DNA of 64,000 bases, from the NCBI GenBank assembly GCA_947449135.1, contig CANFQO010000006.1, forward strand, positions 23,660-87,659, in the 5' to 3' direction. Under the pieces are notes generated by a model. The model did no database searches. It worked only from the letters and a program-made list of their open reading frames with translations, and was not told the origin of the DNA. The position numbers were made by a program, and so were the translations under genes. The DNA is from Planctomycetaceae bacterium (GTDB taxonomy: Bacteria; Planctomycetota; Planctomycetia; Pirellulales; UBA1268). This document shows, piece by piece, positions 46,402-57,875 of this stretch (position 1 is the first letter of the stretch; each line of letters starts with the position of its first letter).

Positions 46402-47397
46402 ATGGCAACACCAATCCGCGTGACGCACACCGTGATGACGGCGACGATGCTGCTGGCCACACTGGGGATGTTCTGGGCCGGCGCGGCCAACATCACATCC
46501 GCTGCCGATCCTGCCCCGAAAGCGGTGCAGACCGGCACACCCCGACGGGTGATCGCAGCAGATTCGTCGCGGCGCACGCTGGCAGCGATCGCCGCCGACG
46601 GCAGCGTCGAATGGAAGCGGCCAAACGGCGCGATCCATGATCTCCACCTTCTCCCCAACGGACATCTGCTCCTGCAGGATGGATGGACCCGGATCATCGA
46701 GGTCGATGCCGATGGCAATCCCGTGTGGGAGTACGACGCGCAGGGCGGCGACAACGCCGGCCGGTCGGTGGAGGTTCACGCCTTCGAGCGGCTCCCGGAT
46801 GGCGCCACGATGATCGTGGAGTCGGGGCCGGCCCGGATCCTCGAGGTGGAACGTGACGGAAAGGTGCGGAAGTCGATCCCGCTGGTCGTGAAGAACCCAG
46901 CCGTGCACTCCGACACCCGCAATGTCCGCCCCACCGCTGCGGGAACCTATCTCGTGGCCCACGAGCGCGATGGGGCGGTGCGCGAGTACAACGCCTCCGG
47001 AAAGGTGATCTGGGAGTATGAGGTACCGTTGTTTGGGAAGGCACCGAAGCCGGGGCATGGCCCTGAGGCCTTCGGCAACCAGGTCTATTCCGCCGTCCGG
47101 CTCGCCAACGGCAACACGCTGATCGGCACCGGCAACGGCCATGGGGTACTGGAAGTAACTCCGGCAAAGGAGATCGTCTGGCGGATCGACCAGCAGGATC
47201 TGCCCGGGATCACACTGGCCTGGGTGACGCAGGTTCGTCGGCTGGCCAATGGCAACACGCAGCTGATCAACTGCCACGCCGGCCCCGACAATCCGCAGAT
47301 CATCGAGGTCACGCCCGCGAAGCAGGTGGTCTGGACGTTCAAAGACTTCGACACCTTCGGCGACTCACTGCCGGTGGCGGTGGTTCTTGATCCGTGA
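46402..47397 (+). CDS. Secreted PQQ-like / arylsulfotransferase-like beta-propeller protein
   Basis: A 331-residue protein from ATG 46402 with GGAG 8 nt upstream. The signal peptide ends near residue 36 (SAADPAP). The body is built from repeats of about 45 residues with blade-like phrases: IHDLHLLPNGHLLLQDG, RIIEVDADGNPVWEYD, VRLANGNTLIGTGNGHG and VRRLANGNTQLINCHAG. Such strands resemble PQQ-dependent or arylsulfotransferase propellers, but the catalytic residues of neither can be identified. A likely role is binding or non-catalytic scaffolding on the envelope. It is followed by a second propeller gene, the sugar dehydrogenase, after 116 bp. Confidence 0.75.
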   Translation: MATPIRVTHTVMTATMLLATLGMFWAGAANITSAADPAPKAVQTGTPRRVIAADSSRRTLAAIAADGSVEWKRPNGAIHDLHLLPNGHLLLQDGWTRIIEVDADGNPVWEYDAQGGDNAGRSVEVHAFERLPDGATMIVESGPARILEVERDGKVRKSIPLVVKNPAVHSDTRNVRPTAAGTYLVAHERDGAVREYNASGKVIWEYEVPLFGKAPKPGHGPEAFGNQVYSAVRLANGNTLIGTGNGHGVLEVTPAKEIVWRIDQQDLPGITLAWVTQVRRLANGNTQLINCHAGPDNPQIIEVTPAKQVVWTFKDFDTFGDSLPVAVVLDP

Positions 47398-47432
47398 ACA
47401 GAGGCTGGTGTCGACGACGATCGACCGAAGGC

Positions 47433-47438
47433 TATAAA
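47433..47438 (+). promoter_or_regulatory. Possible -10 element (TATAAA)
   Basis: TATAAA lies 75 nt before the GTG start of the sugar dehydrogenase, in a GC-rich 116-bp gap. No clear -35 hexamer is present. Confidence 0.25.
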
Positions 47439-47513
47439 GTAGTGGTGCGGTCGGGGCGGTGGACGCCACCCCGATCCCCGATTTCCCTCACCCTTTCTTT
47501 TTAGGACATCGCC

Positions 47514-48785
47514 GTGAACCGCATTGCCCTTGCTGCGTTGATGCTCAGTCTCTGGCCGTGTGGAGCCTGCCTGCGTGCCGAAGCGACCATTGACGAGTCT
47601 CCACTGGCGGTGGAACCGGTGGTGGCCTTCCCCGCGCTCAAGTGGACCGGCTGGGAGTCAGACAAAGATGGCGTCCTGAATCCGCTGCGTCCCATCCTGC
47701 TGACCCATGCCGGCGACGGCTCCAATCGAATCTTCGTGCCTGTGCAGCAGGGTGTGATCCATGTGTTCAAGCCTGACTCGACCGAGACGAAGGTATTTCT
47801 CGATCTGTCGGAGAAGGTGCACTACTTCGAAAAGAAGAACGAAGAGGGCTTCCTGGGTCTGGCTTTCCACCCGCGCTACAAGGAGAACGGCGAATTCTTC
47901 GTGCAGTATTCGACGAAGGAGGTGCCGTTCACCACCATCCTGTCTCGCTTCCGTGTCTCCAAGGATGATCCCAACAAGGCTGATCCGGCCAGCGAGGAGG
48001 AACTGCTACGGGTCACGCACCCTGCCTGGAATCACAAGGGCGGCACACTCTGCTTCGGCCCGGACGGCTATCTCTACATCGCCGTCGGCGACGGCGGTAA
48101 GCAGCACGATCCATTCAACAACGGCCAGAACCTGCAGGTGTTGCTCGGTAAGATCCTGCGGATCGACGTCAACGCCAAGACCGAAAACCCCTCGCTCAAC
48201 TACGCCATCCCGGCGGATAATCCGTTTGCCGAGATCGTGGCGGAAATGGCGGCCAAGAAGCGCAAGGGCCCCCCGCCCCGCGCCGAAATCTTTGCCTACG
48301 GAGTGCGTAATCCTTGGAGGATGGCATTCGACCGTCAGACAGGGCTGCTCTGGTTTGCGGACGTCGGCCAGGATTTCTGGGAGGAGATCAATATTGCCGA
48401 GAAGGGTGGCAACTTCGGCTGGAGCCTGCGGGAAGGCGGCCATCCCTACTCTGCCAACAACCTCAGCACCAGTGCCGGCCTGATCGATCCGATCTGGGAA
48501 TACGACCACGACCTCGGCAGGTCGATCACCGGGGGCCACATCTACCGGGGTAAAAAGGTGCCGGAGCTCGCCGGCCACTACCTCTACGCCGACTACGTCT
48601 CAGGACGGCTCTGGGCGCTGCACTACGACACCGCCAGCAGGCGGGTAGTCGCCAATCGATCGATCGCCCACGAAGAGGCGACGCTGCCCGTGGTCAGCTT
48701 CGGCGAGGACGAGACGGGCGAAGCCTATTTCACCGTCATCAGCCCCACCGGCCAAGGCATCTACACCTTCAAGAAGAAGAGCTAG
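47514..48785 (+). CDS. Secreted PQQ-dependent sugar dehydrogenase-like protein (GSDH family)
   Basis: A 423-residue glucose/sorbosone dehydrogenase-fold protein. The start is a GTG at 47514 with AGGA 8 nt upstream. The signal peptide ends near residue 23. Family signatures: GFLGLAFHPRY, HKGGTLCFGPDGYLYIAVGDGG, GKILRIDVNAK, AYGVRNPWRMAFD, FADVGQDFWEEIN and the terminal SPTGQGIYTFKKKS. The conserved His, the GDGG loop and the Arg-Asn-Pro block are intact, consistent with PQQ and calcium binding. Probably oxidises aldose sugars in the periplasm. An insert (EIVAEMAAKKRKGPPPRAE) near residue 243 is an unusual basic loop. Confidence 0.9.
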   Translation: MNRIALAALMLSLWPCGACLRAEATIDESPLAVEPVVAFPALKWTGWESDKDGVLNPLRPILLTHAGDGSNRIFVPVQQGVIHVFKPDSTETKVFLDLSEKVHYFEKKNEEGFLGLAFHPRYKENGEFFVQYSTKEVPFTTILSRFRVSKDDPNKADPASEEELLRVTHPAWNHKGGTLCFGPDGYLYIAVGDGGKQHDPFNNGQNLQVLLGKILRIDVNAKTENPSLNYAIPADNPFAEIVAEMAAKKRKGPPPRAEIFAYGVRNPWRMAFDRQTGLLWFADVGQDFWEEINIAEKGGNFGWSLREGGHPYSANNLSTSAGLIDPIWEYDHDLGRSITGGHIYRGKKVPELAGHYLYADYVSGRLWALHYDTASRRVVANRSIAHEEATLPVVSFGEDETGEAYFTVISPTGQGIYTFKKKS

Positions 48786-48821
48786 CTGCGCCCCCGAAAT
48801 AGCCTGGTCGCACGGCGAAGG

Positions 48822-48827
48822 TACAAT
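48822..48827 (+). promoter_or_regulatory. Possible -10 element (TACAAT) upstream of module F
   Basis: TACAAT matches the -10 consensus at five of six positions and lies 70 nt before the module F start, in the 111-bp gap after the sugar dehydrogenase. The -35 region is not evident. Confidence 0.3.
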
Positions 48828-48896
48828 AAGAACTGGTGGCCCGGTTGGACCCGAGGGCAATCCACCGTTCCCGGTTTCTCCACCGGACTTGAAGCC

Positions 48897-51800
48897 ATGC
48901 ATCATGCTGACGACTCACTGATGGCCCGCGTGTGGCGACTGGGCGTTGCCATGACGCTGGTCTGTCTGGCTGGTGTGTTGATCACGGCGGCGACTGCGGC
49001 GGAACCGGCCGCCCTGCGGTTTGACCACGACATCCGGCCGATCCTGGCGGAGAACTGTCTCAGCTGCCACGGGCCCGGGAAGCAGGAGGCTGGCCTGCGT
49101 CTCGACACGGCGGCGGGCGCGAGCATGACGCTCGACAGCGGCCTGCGAGCGATCGTGTCGGGGGAGCCCGATGCTAGCGAACTGCTCAAGCGGATTCGGG
49201 CCACTGATGCCGACACGGTGATGCCCCCACCTCATTCCCGCAAAACGCTCTCCGAGGAGCAGAAGGTCCTGCTCGAGCGATGGGTTATCGAAGGAGCCCC
49301 GTATGAGCAGCACTGGTCGTTTCGGCCTCTTGTGCGGCCGACGGTTCCAGCCGTCGGGAATAGTGTCGGGAGTCCCGTTGGGAATCTTGGAGCCACCAAT
49401 CCCGTCGATGCCTTTCTTTCCGTGCCGCTGGCGACTGAGGGTCTGCCGGTCAACCCGGCGGCCGACAGGCCCACCCTCATTCGACGTCTGAGCTTCACGC
49501 TCACCGGCCTGCCCCCGACGCCGGCCGAAGTCGATGCGTTTCTCACCGATCCTGCTCCCGACGCCTACGAGAAACTGGTTGACCGGCTTCTCGCCAGCCC
49601 GCGGCACGGCGAGGAGATGGCCCGTCACTGGCTCGACGTGGCCCGCTACGGCGACACGCATGGTCTCCATCTCGACAACGAACGGCAGATGTGGGCCTAC
49701 CGCGACTGGGTCGTCAAAGCCTTCAATAACAATCTGCCGTTCGATCAGTTCACGATTGAACAGCTCGCCGGAGACCTACTCCCGGCCAATACGCGCGACC
49801 AACAGACGGCGACTGGCTTCTGTCGGTCCAATGTCACGACGGGGGAAGGCGGATCGATCGACCAAGAAAGCCTGTTTCGCTACGCCGTTGATCGCACCGC
49901 CACGATGACGCAGGCCTGGCTGGGTCTCACCGGGCAGTGCGCCGTCTGCCACGACCATAAGTTCGATCCGCTGTCGCAGCGCGAGTTCTATTCGCTCTAC
50001 GCGTTCTTTAATTCTGCAGCCGACCCCGGCAACGACGGCAACACCTCGACCACCGCCCCGGCGCTGCCGTTGCCAACGTCCGCGCAGGCGACGCAGCTGG
50101 CAACGCTCAAGGAACTCGCGCCGGGACTGCAGAAGGCATACGACGACCAACTCACCGCCGTGGCCTACAGCGATCCGGCGACGCAGGAGCCGCGGCCCGA
50201 GCCCAAGCGGATCGAAACAGTCTGGATCGACGATGAATTTCCACCGGCCGCCACCATGCAGTCGAATCCCGGTCCGACGCAGTGGTTTTCCGGCACCGCT
50301 CCCGGCGAGGTCCTCTCGGGACAGCGGAGCGTGGAGCGGTTTGCCAACGGCATCGGCCAGGAGGTGTATGAGGGTGGGGCCCAACCGCTCAGCATCCCCG
50401 CCGGCGCTGAGATCTTTGCCCACGTCTGGCTCGATCCGGCCGCCCCGCCTCGCGCGATCATGCTGCAATTCCACGTCGGTGGCTGGAATCACCGCGCGGT
50501 GTGGGGCGATGCTGAGGCCATCCTCTGGGGCGATCCAGGCACGCCCTCACGTTTTGCCGCCGGCCCGCTGCCCGAGCCTGGAAAGTGGGTGCGGATTGCG
50601 GTGCCGGCGGAAGCCGTGGGTCTCTCGCCAGACAAGCAGGTGACCGGCCTTGCGCTCACGCAATATGACGGGCACGTCCGCTGGGACCTGGTGGGCAACG
50701 TGGTCACGAGCGACCCGGCCACCAACCCCACGCAATCGTTCGCGGCCTGGTGGAAGGCACGGGTCGGCAAGGACAACCTCGATGATGTGCCGCAGGATCT
50801 CCGCGAGCTCGTCAAGCAGGGGCCGGAGAAGACGACCGACGCCGCCGAGGTCGAACGCATCCGCAGGCATTGGCTGGCGAAGGTGTGGGCCAATCGGCCG
50901 GAGCCGCTCATCGCGGCCGAAAAGGCGAAGGAAGAGAATCAAAAGGTCATCGCGGCCCTCGACAAGGCGCTGGTGCGCACGCTTGTCTTCAACGATCAGC
51001 CGCAGATGCGGGAGAGCTTTGTGATGCTCCGCGGCGCCTACGACAAGCAGGGAGAGAAGGTGGCGCGATCGACGCCCGCCTTTCTGCCGCCGCTGGCAGT
51101 GCCGGAGGGCAACACGCCAAACCGTCTCGATCTCGCCCGCTGGCTCGTCGCGGCCGGGCAGCCACTCACTCCCCGCGTGGCGGCCAACCGGCTCTGGCAG
51201 CAGGTGTTTGGCACGGGCCTCGTGAAGACCAGCGAGGACTTCGGTCTGCAGGGTGAGGAGCCCAGCCACCCCGACCTGCTCGACTGGCTGGCGGCTGAAT
51301 ACCGCGACAGCGGCTGGAACACCAAGCACATTCTGCGTTTACTCGTGACGAGCGCCGCCTTCGCCCGTCAGGCAGCAGTGCTGCCTGAGCAGCTGGCCCG
51401 CGATCCTGCCAACAGGCTGCTCGCCCGCGGGCCACGGATCCGGCTCGATGCCGAACAGATCCGCGACAACGCCCTGGCCGTGTCGGGGCTGCTCTCGCCC
51501 ACGGTCGGCGGCCGAGGCACCCGGCCCTACCAGCCCGACAACATCTGGGAGCCGGTCGGTTTTGCCGGCTCCGACACGCAGAAATATGTCCGCGACAAAG
51601 GCGATGCCCTCTACCGCCGCAGCCTCTACGTCTTCTTCAAGCGCACGGCTCCCCCGCCCTTCATGGCCAACTTCGATGCCCCCAACCGCGAGCAGCTGTG
51701 CGCCCGCCGTGAGCGGAGCAACACGCCGCTGCAGAGCCTGCAACTGATGAACGACACGCAGCATGTGGAGGCGGCCCGGGCATTGGCCACTCGCATGCTT

Positions 51801-52067
51801 GCCGCGCCCGGCAGCGATGACGAGCGGATCGCCCTGGCGTTTCGCACCGTGCTGGCCCGAGCGCCTACGCCGGAGGAAACGCTCATCGTGACGCAGAACC
51901 TCTCCGCCCATCGGGCCCGCTACGCAGCTGATCCGGAAGCCGCGGGCCAACTCATCCGGCACGGGGATTCGCCGGTGCCGGACGGCATCCCGGCCGACGA
52001 ACTTGCCGCCTGGACGCTGGTGGCAAACCTGCTGCTCAACCTCGACGAAACCCTGACAAGGAACTGA
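48897..52067 (+). CDS. DUF1549/DUF1553 diheme-motif protein with beta-sandwich insert (module F)
   Basis: A 1056-residue protein from ATG 48897 (ATG 48921 possible). The signal lies within about 15-35; heme motif CLSCHG at 54-59; DUF1549 ([14 protein letters not shown]) with second heme motif CAVCHDHK near 347. A beta-rich insert at about 436-608 ([37 protein letters not shown]) is probably a carbohydrate-binding or lectin-like domain. A helical segment (about 620-680) precedes DUF1553 ([20 protein letters not shown]) and the C-terminal NLDETLTRN. It is the largest such protein in the window and lies 5 nt upstream of its DUF1501 partner. Confidence 0.92.
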   Translation: MHHADDSLMARVWRLGVAMTLVCLAGVLITAATAAEPAALRFDHDIRPILAENCLSCHGPGKQEAGLRLDTAAGASMTLDSGLRAIVSGEPDASELLKRIRATDADTVMPPPHSRKTLSEEQKVLLERWVIEGAPYEQHWSFRPLVRPTVPAVGNSVGSPVGNLGATNPVDAFLSVPLATEGLPVNPAADRPTLIRRLSFTLTGLPPTPAEVDAFLTDPAPDAYEKLVDRLLASPRHGEEMARHWLDVARYGDTHGLHLDNERQMWAYRDWVVKAFNNNLPFDQFTIEQLAGDLLPANTRDQQTATGFCRSNVTTGEGGSIDQESLFRYAVDRTATMTQAWLGLTGQCAVCHDHKFDPLSQREFYSLYAFFNSAADPGNDGNTSTTAPALPLPTSAQATQLATLKELAPGLQKAYDDQLTAVAYSDPATQEPRPEPKRIETVWIDDEFPPAATMQSNPGPTQWFSGTAPGEVLSGQRSVERFANGIGQEVYEGGAQPLSIPAGAEIFAHVWLDPAAPPRAIMLQFHVGGWNHRAVWGDAEAILWGDPGTPSRFAAGPLPEPGKWVRIAVPAEAVGLSPDKQVTGLALTQYDGHVRWDLVGNVVTSDPATNPTQSFAAWWKARVGKDNLDDVPQDLRELVKQGPEKTTDAAEVERIRRHWLAKVWANRPEPLIAAEKAKEENQKVIAALDKALVRTLVFNDQPQMRESFVMLRGAYDKQGEKVARSTPAFLPPLAVPEGNTPNRLDLARWLVAAGQPLTPRVAANRLWQQVFGTGLVKTSEDFGLQGEEPSHPDLLDWLAAEYRDSGWNTKHILRLLVTSAAFARQAAVLPEQLARDPANRLLARGPRIRLDAEQIRDNALAVSGLLSPTVGGRGTRPYQPDNIWEPVGFAGSDTQKYVRDKGDALYRRSLYVFFKRTAPPPFMANFDAPNREQLCARRERSNTPLQSLQLMNDTQHVEAARALATRMLAAPGSDDERIALAFRTVLARAPTPEETLIVTQNLSAHRARYAADPEAAGQLIRHGDSPVPDGIPADELAAWTLVANLLLNLDETLTRN

Positions 52068-52072
52068 CCGTC

Positions 52073-53575
<1,503 letters not shown>

Positions 53576-53628
53576 CGACCTGTCTGCTGGCCTGATGACC
53601 AGGGCATCGCGGGCGCGATAGACTCTGT

Positions 53629-53670
53629 TCCATCGACTTGAGTTCGTCGACGTGGGTTCATCGACTTGGG
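53629..53670 (+). repeat. 14-bp tandem repeat, three units
   Basis: Units at 53629-53642, 53643-53656 and 53657-53670 resemble TTCATCGACTTGGG with one to three differences each. It lies in the 134-bp gap upstream of the second sulfatase and has no evident promoter. Confidence 0.6.
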
Positions 53671-53709
53671 GCCCGGCTCCGACGCCACGCTTTCACCCGA
53701 CAGGCTCCC

Positions 53710-55290
53710 ATGCGCATCCATCTCACTCACGCCGTCCCGACGTGCCTAGCCATCTGGCTGGCCTGCTCGCTATTCACGACTCCCTGCAACGCGGCCGAGT
53801 CGGCCACTGCGACGCGACCGAACATCGTCTACATCCTGGCCGACGACCTCGGCCGCGGCGATCTCTCCTGCTACAACCCGGCCAGTGTCTGGCAGACTCC
53901 GTGTCTCGACCGGCTGGCGGCTGAAGGACGCCTCTTCACCGACGCCCACTCCGCGTCCGGCGTCTGTACGCCGAGTCGCTATGCCCTGATGACGGGCCGC
54001 TATTCGTGGCGAGGACCGCTGAAGGCGCACACACTGCGGGGCTACAGCGAGTCGCTGATCGAGCCCGATCGCCTGACCGTCGCCGAGTTCCTGCAGAGCC
54101 AGGGATACACGACAGCGGTCTTCGGTAAGTGGCATCTCGGCGTCGACTGGAAGCGGACCGGTCCCAATGAAGGGGACGTCGATTTCTCGGAGCCGTTTGG
54201 CGGTGGACCGCTGGCCCATGGCTTCGACCGATTCCTCGGCATCAGTGCATCGCTCGACATGCCGCCCTACGTCTGGCTCGCGCAAGACCGGGTGGTGACC
54301 GTGCCCACCGGGCAGATCGAGGACAGCCCGAAGCCGAAGTATTGGCGGGGTGGTCCGATCAGTTCCGACTTCACGATGGAGGGCGTTGAGCCCAGGCTCA
54401 TCGACACCGCGGCCGAGTATCTCGCCGAACGGGCCGCTGCCCCGGAGCGTCAACCGTTCTTCCTCTACGTCCCGCTCGCAGCCCCGCATACGCCGATCGT
54501 GCCCACGGCGGATTTCATCGGCCGTACGAAGACGACCGAGTATGGTGATTTCGTCGCCCAGGTGGATGCCGACGTCGGCCGGCTGCTCGACGTGCTCGAC
54601 AAAACCGATCTGGCCAAAGACACCATCGTGATCTTCTCGGCCGACAACGGCTTTGCACCGGCCGCCAACCTCCCTGCGCTGCGGGCGCTGGGCCACGACC
54701 CGAGCCTCGGCTTGCGCGGCTTTAAATCAGACCTCTTCGAAGGGGGCAACCGCGTCCCGTTCATCGTGCGCTGGCCAGGCCAGACGCCGGCGGGCGACCG
54801 ATCGGATGCGCTCGTCTGCCAGGCCGATCTGTTGGCGACATGCGCCGATCTCTTTGGAGTCACGCTGCCCGCCGACGCGGCGGAGGACAGCTTCAGCATG
54901 CTCCCCCTGCTCCGCGGTGAGGAGCAGGGCAGCCGCGATGGATGCATCGTCCATTCTTCGGAAGGCCGCTTCGCGATCCGGCAGGGCCGCTGGAAGCTCA
55001 TTCTCTGGCCCGGCTCGGGAGGCTGGAGCCCGCCGACGCCCGAGCCTTCCGCCTGGCTCGATACCCCCAAGGCGGATTTCGGCGATCTTCCGCCTTTTCA
55101 GCTCTACGACCTTGAAGCAGATCCCGCCGAAACAACCAACCTCATGGCGGCGCATCCGGAGATCGTCGAGCGGCTGGGAAAGCTGATCCGTTCACAGATC
55201 GACTCCGGCCGAAGCACGCCGGGGGATGCGCAGCCAGCCGATCTTTCAAACTGGCCACAGGTGTCGTGGCGAGAACAGTTTGCGCCCTGA
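53710..55290 (+). CDS. Exported arylsulfatase-type sulfatase (FGly type)
   Basis: A 526-residue sulfatase. ATG 53710 is chosen because a signal peptide (about 1-28, ending CNAAES) starts there; the upstream Met at 53638 adds residues ahead of the signal. Metal ligands are in YILADDLGRGD; formylglycine motif CTPSR with Cys86; GKWHLG near 141; APHTPIVP near 262; SADNGFAP near 321; and a Lys near FKSDLFEGGNR. All catalytic positions are intact. It is in line with, and 20 nt before, the DUF1080 fusion gene, and follows module F. Compared with the first sulfatase it has the CTPSR rather than CCPTR form. Substrate not determinable from sequence. Confidence 0.93.
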   Translation: MRIHLTHAVPTCLAIWLACSLFTTPCNAAESATATRPNIVYILADDLGRGDLSCYNPASVWQTPCLDRLAAEGRLFTDAHSASGVCTPSRYALMTGRYSWRGPLKAHTLRGYSESLIEPDRLTVAEFLQSQGYTTAVFGKWHLGVDWKRTGPNEGDVDFSEPFGGGPLAHGFDRFLGISASLDMPPYVWLAQDRVVTVPTGQIEDSPKPKYWRGGPISSDFTMEGVEPRLIDTAAEYLAERAAAPERQPFFLYVPLAAPHTPIVPTADFIGRTKTTEYGDFVAQVDADVGRLLDVLDKTDLAKDTIVIFSADNGFAPAANLPALRALGHDPSLGLRGFKSDLFEGGNRVPFIVRWPGQTPAGDRSDALVCQADLLATCADLFGVTLPADAAEDSFSMLPLLRGEEQGSRDGCIVHSSEGRFAIRQGRWKLILWPGSGGWSPPTPEPSAWLDTPKADFGDLPPFQLYDLEADPAETTNLMAAHPEIVERLGKLIRSQIDSGRSTPGDAQPADLSNWPQVSWREQFAP

Positions 55291-55310
55291 CGCGTCTCTT
55301 GGAGTCTTGC

Positions 55311-57875
55311 ATGATGCCCAGATGCCTGCTGGTGCAGCACCCGTTGATCCTGTGGCGTTGCGGCCGATGCGGCGTGATCGCCCTAGCCACCATGATGCTC
55401 TCCTGCCTGGCGATCATCGGGCCGCCGGGGGCTGCGGTCGCCGCGGAGCCAGGGTTCACAGACCTGTTCAACGGGAAAGATCTCTCCGGCTGGGTCATCG
55501 AGTCGCACGTCGACTCCGAAATCCACGAGGACGGGCGGCCGGTCTGGTCGGTGCAGAACGGAGAGATCGCCTGCGATGGTCTTGGCTTCGGTTTCCTGCG
55601 TTACGCCGCGGAGCCGTTTGCCGACTGCACGCTGCGGCTCGAATTCCAGCTGCTCGAGCATGGTAAGCGGGAATGTAACTCTGGCATCGGGATCCGCACA
55701 TGCGTCTTCGATCGCCGCCGGTCGCCGGCCACCCGCGCCTCGATCCGTGGCTATGAGTTGCAACTGCTCGACGATTCCGGCGAGCCTGTCAGCACGCATT
55801 CCTCCGGATCGCTCTATCGTTACGTCCCGCCCCGGACCAATGCGATGCGTGCGGCCGGTGAGTGGAACTCGCTCGAAGTGACGATGCTCGGCCCGCGGAT
55901 CCGCGTGACGCTCAACGACCGGGTGATTCAGGACGTCGACCAGATGGACGTCCCGGTGATCCGTAGCAAGCCGCTGTCGGGCTTCATCGCCTTGCAGAAC
56001 CACGGCGGACAGGCGCGATTTCGCAACATTCGCGTGCGGCCAGAGGAGCCGCCGATCCCTGAGGCCGCGGACCTGGAGGCTCAGGCAGCTATCCTCCGCT
56101 CGCGAAACCCGTCGATCGGAATCCGTGGCGTGCTCCGGTTCGCCGTCGAGGCGGCAGGGCGTGGCTGGAAACCGGCCGAGGTCGAGGCGGCGCTCGAACT
56201 GGCGCGATCGATGCAGGTGGTCGATCCCGCTTACAACGACTTCGGCAACTTCCGCTGGCGGCTCGGAGATGACGGTGTGACCGACGCTAATGCCGCGGAC
56301 TTTGCCGGGCAACTGCTCGGGGTGTTGCGGCTCGAGGACGAAGGTCGGCTCGTGCCACGGCCCGGCGGTTCCCGGCTCACTCCCCGCGGCCGCGCCCTCC
56401 TGGAAACGATGGCTCGCGATGCGATGACGGTCTTCCATCAGCGGGAAGTGAAGCCCGGACACACGAACATCCGGCTGATGCGGATCTGGAACCTGCTGGC
56501 TCTGGGCGATCTCGTCGGGCCGGATGTGGTGCGGAAGGGGGAGTCGGCGTGGGACGAATGGCTTGCATTCACGCGAAGCCATGGCCTGACGGAATATCTC
56601 TGCCCAACGTACCTCGGCGTGTCGCTCGATTCGCTCGCGTTGATCGCCGACCACGCGCCTGCGATGAAGAACCGGATCGAGGCCGACACCGTGCTCGCCT
56701 ACGCCTGGCGAAGCGCCGCCACCCACTGGTCGGAGGCTGCCCAGCGTCTTTCCGGGCCGCATGCTCGCGACTATGACTATCTCTACGGCCGCGGATACGC
56801 CGACGAACACTTTCTCGATGCCGGCTGGCTCACCGTGAAGCCCCGCCCGGAGGGTGCTGGCTGGCTCCCCGACGCACCGCGCGACTCGCTCGAAGTGTTT
56901 CGCAGTGCCTGTCGTTCGGTGCCCTACGGCGGTGCGGCCACCGAGATCATCGAAACGCTGCCCCGTTTTGTGGTCGAACGCACGGGCACACAGGCCTGGC
57001 AGCGGATCACGAACCATGTCGGCCGCACGATGACGATCGGGATTGCCGGCGAAGGACGAGGCCCGGAAGACAAGACGCTGCTCATCACCATGCCGCCGCT
57101 TTTGGATGGTTCGTCGAGTGTGCTATCCGAACTGCCGCGGACTCCGAACGTGACCCTGGTCTTCGACGGGCGACGCGACCCCTACGGCCTCGCCCCGGTG
57201 CGGAATGCCGGCACCGGCCACAGCACCTCGCGGCACCTGCACCCGTATCTGATCAGCTCCCAGCAAGGCCCCCGCGTCACAGCGGCCTGGTATCTCGACC
57301 CTGCTCGCAGCGCATTTTCGATTGATCCGAGCACGCTCGTCTGCCTGGAGGCGCATCTGCTTCTCCCCAGTGGCTGCAGCGTCTGGTCGACCAAAATGCC
57401 GCTTGGCAGCGGCGCGGAACTGCCGCCGGAGACGGTCCTTTTTCTACGTGGCGGCAATGGCGCCGTGGCCGGCATCCGCACGCTTTCAGCCGCCGATCCT
57501 CACCTGCGGCCCCGCGCACTCCGGCTGGTGGCCGACGGCGGCTCGCAGCCTGTCCAGCGGCTGACGGCGACGTTTTCGGAAGGCGTCCCCGACTGCGGTG
57601 CGATTCTGGCTCTCGACATCGAGGTCCGCGAGGGGCTCGACGACGACGCATTCGCCGCCTTCCGCCGGGAGTTTTCAGCACGAGACGTTGTTGCCAGCCT
57701 CGACGGCACGCGGTTCACAGTCTCTGGATCGCTGCCGCTCGAGTTCGACCTTGGTGAACCTGAAGGCCGTCCCCGCCGCGTGCTGTTTGAGCCGATCCTT
57801 CCCGAGCAGGCCCTGCTCATGGTCGATGGCACCGAGATCGGCCGGGAGGTCATCGACCGCGCTATGCCGGAGTGA
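55311..57875 (+). CDS. DUF1080 (3-keto-disaccharide hydrolase-like) domain fused to a large unknown region
   Basis: An 854-residue exported protein; the start ATG 55311 has GGAG 6 nt upstream (ATG 55314 also in frame). A hydrophobic signal segment ends near residue 45. DUF1080 spans about 48-243 (FTDLFNGKDLSGWVIE, GELQLL-like strands, GFIALQNHGGQARFRNIRV), a concanavalin-like fold with reported 3-keto-glycoside hydrolase activity in related proteins. The remaining ~600 residues contain helix-rich blocks (IRLMRIWNLLALGDLVG, CPTYLGVSLDSLALIADHA, DAGWLTVKPRPEGAGWLPDA) then beta-rich segments, suggesting an alpha/alpha-toroid plus sandwich; I do not recognise the family. It follows the sulfatase by 20 nt. 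It overlaps the next, convergent gene by 14 bp. Confidence 0.82.
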   Translation: MMPRCLLVQHPLILWRCGRCGVIALATMMLSCLAIIGPPGAAVAAEPGFTDLFNGKDLSGWVIESHVDSEIHEDGRPVWSVQNGEIACDGLGFGFLRYAAEPFADCTLRLEFQLLEHGKRECNSGIGIRTCVFDRRRSPATRASIRGYELQLLDDSGEPVSTHSSGSLYRYVPPRTNAMRAAGEWNSLEVTMLGPRIRVTLNDRVIQDVDQMDVPVIRSKPLSGFIALQNHGGQARFRNIRVRPEEPPIPEAADLEAQAAILRSRNPSIGIRGVLRFAVEAAGRGWKPAEVEAALELARSMQVVDPAYNDFGNFRWRLGDDGVTDANAADFAGQLLGVLRLEDEGRLVPRPGGSRLTPRGRALLETMARDAMTVFHQREVKPGHTNIRLMRIWNLLALGDLVGPDVVRKGESAWDEWLAFTRSHGLTEYLCPTYLGVSLDSLALIADHAPAMKNRIEADTVLAYAWRSAATHWSEAAQRLSGPHARDYDYLYGRGYADEHFLDAGWLTVKPRPEGAGWLPDAPRDSLEVFRSACRSVPYGGAATEIIETLPRFVVERTGTQAWQRITNHVGRTMTIGIAGEGRGPEDKTLLITMPPLLDGSSSVLSELPRTPNVTLVFDGRRDPYGLAPVRNAGTGHSTSRHLHPYLISSQQGPRVTAAWYLDPARSAFSIDPSTLVCLEAHLLLPSGCSVWSTKMPLGSGAELPPETVLFLRGGNGAVAGIRTLSAADPHLRPRALRLVADGGSQPVQRLTATFSEGVPDCGAILALDIEVREGLDDDAFAAFRREFSARDVVASLDGTRFTVSGSLPLEFDLGEPEGRPRRVLFEPILPEQALLMVDGTEIGREVIDRAMPE

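Noticed and set aside
53576..53600. Imperfect duplication around the module F DUF1501 stop as a frameshift or pseudogene
   Set aside because: The DUF1501 frame is intact to its stop at 53575 and ends like its paralogues; the duplication lies just after it.
55383..57017. 544-codon minus-strand open frame antisense to the DUF1080 fusion
   Set aside because: Same reason: a long shadow frame from GC bias, while the plus strand shows family blocks and a ribosome-binding site.
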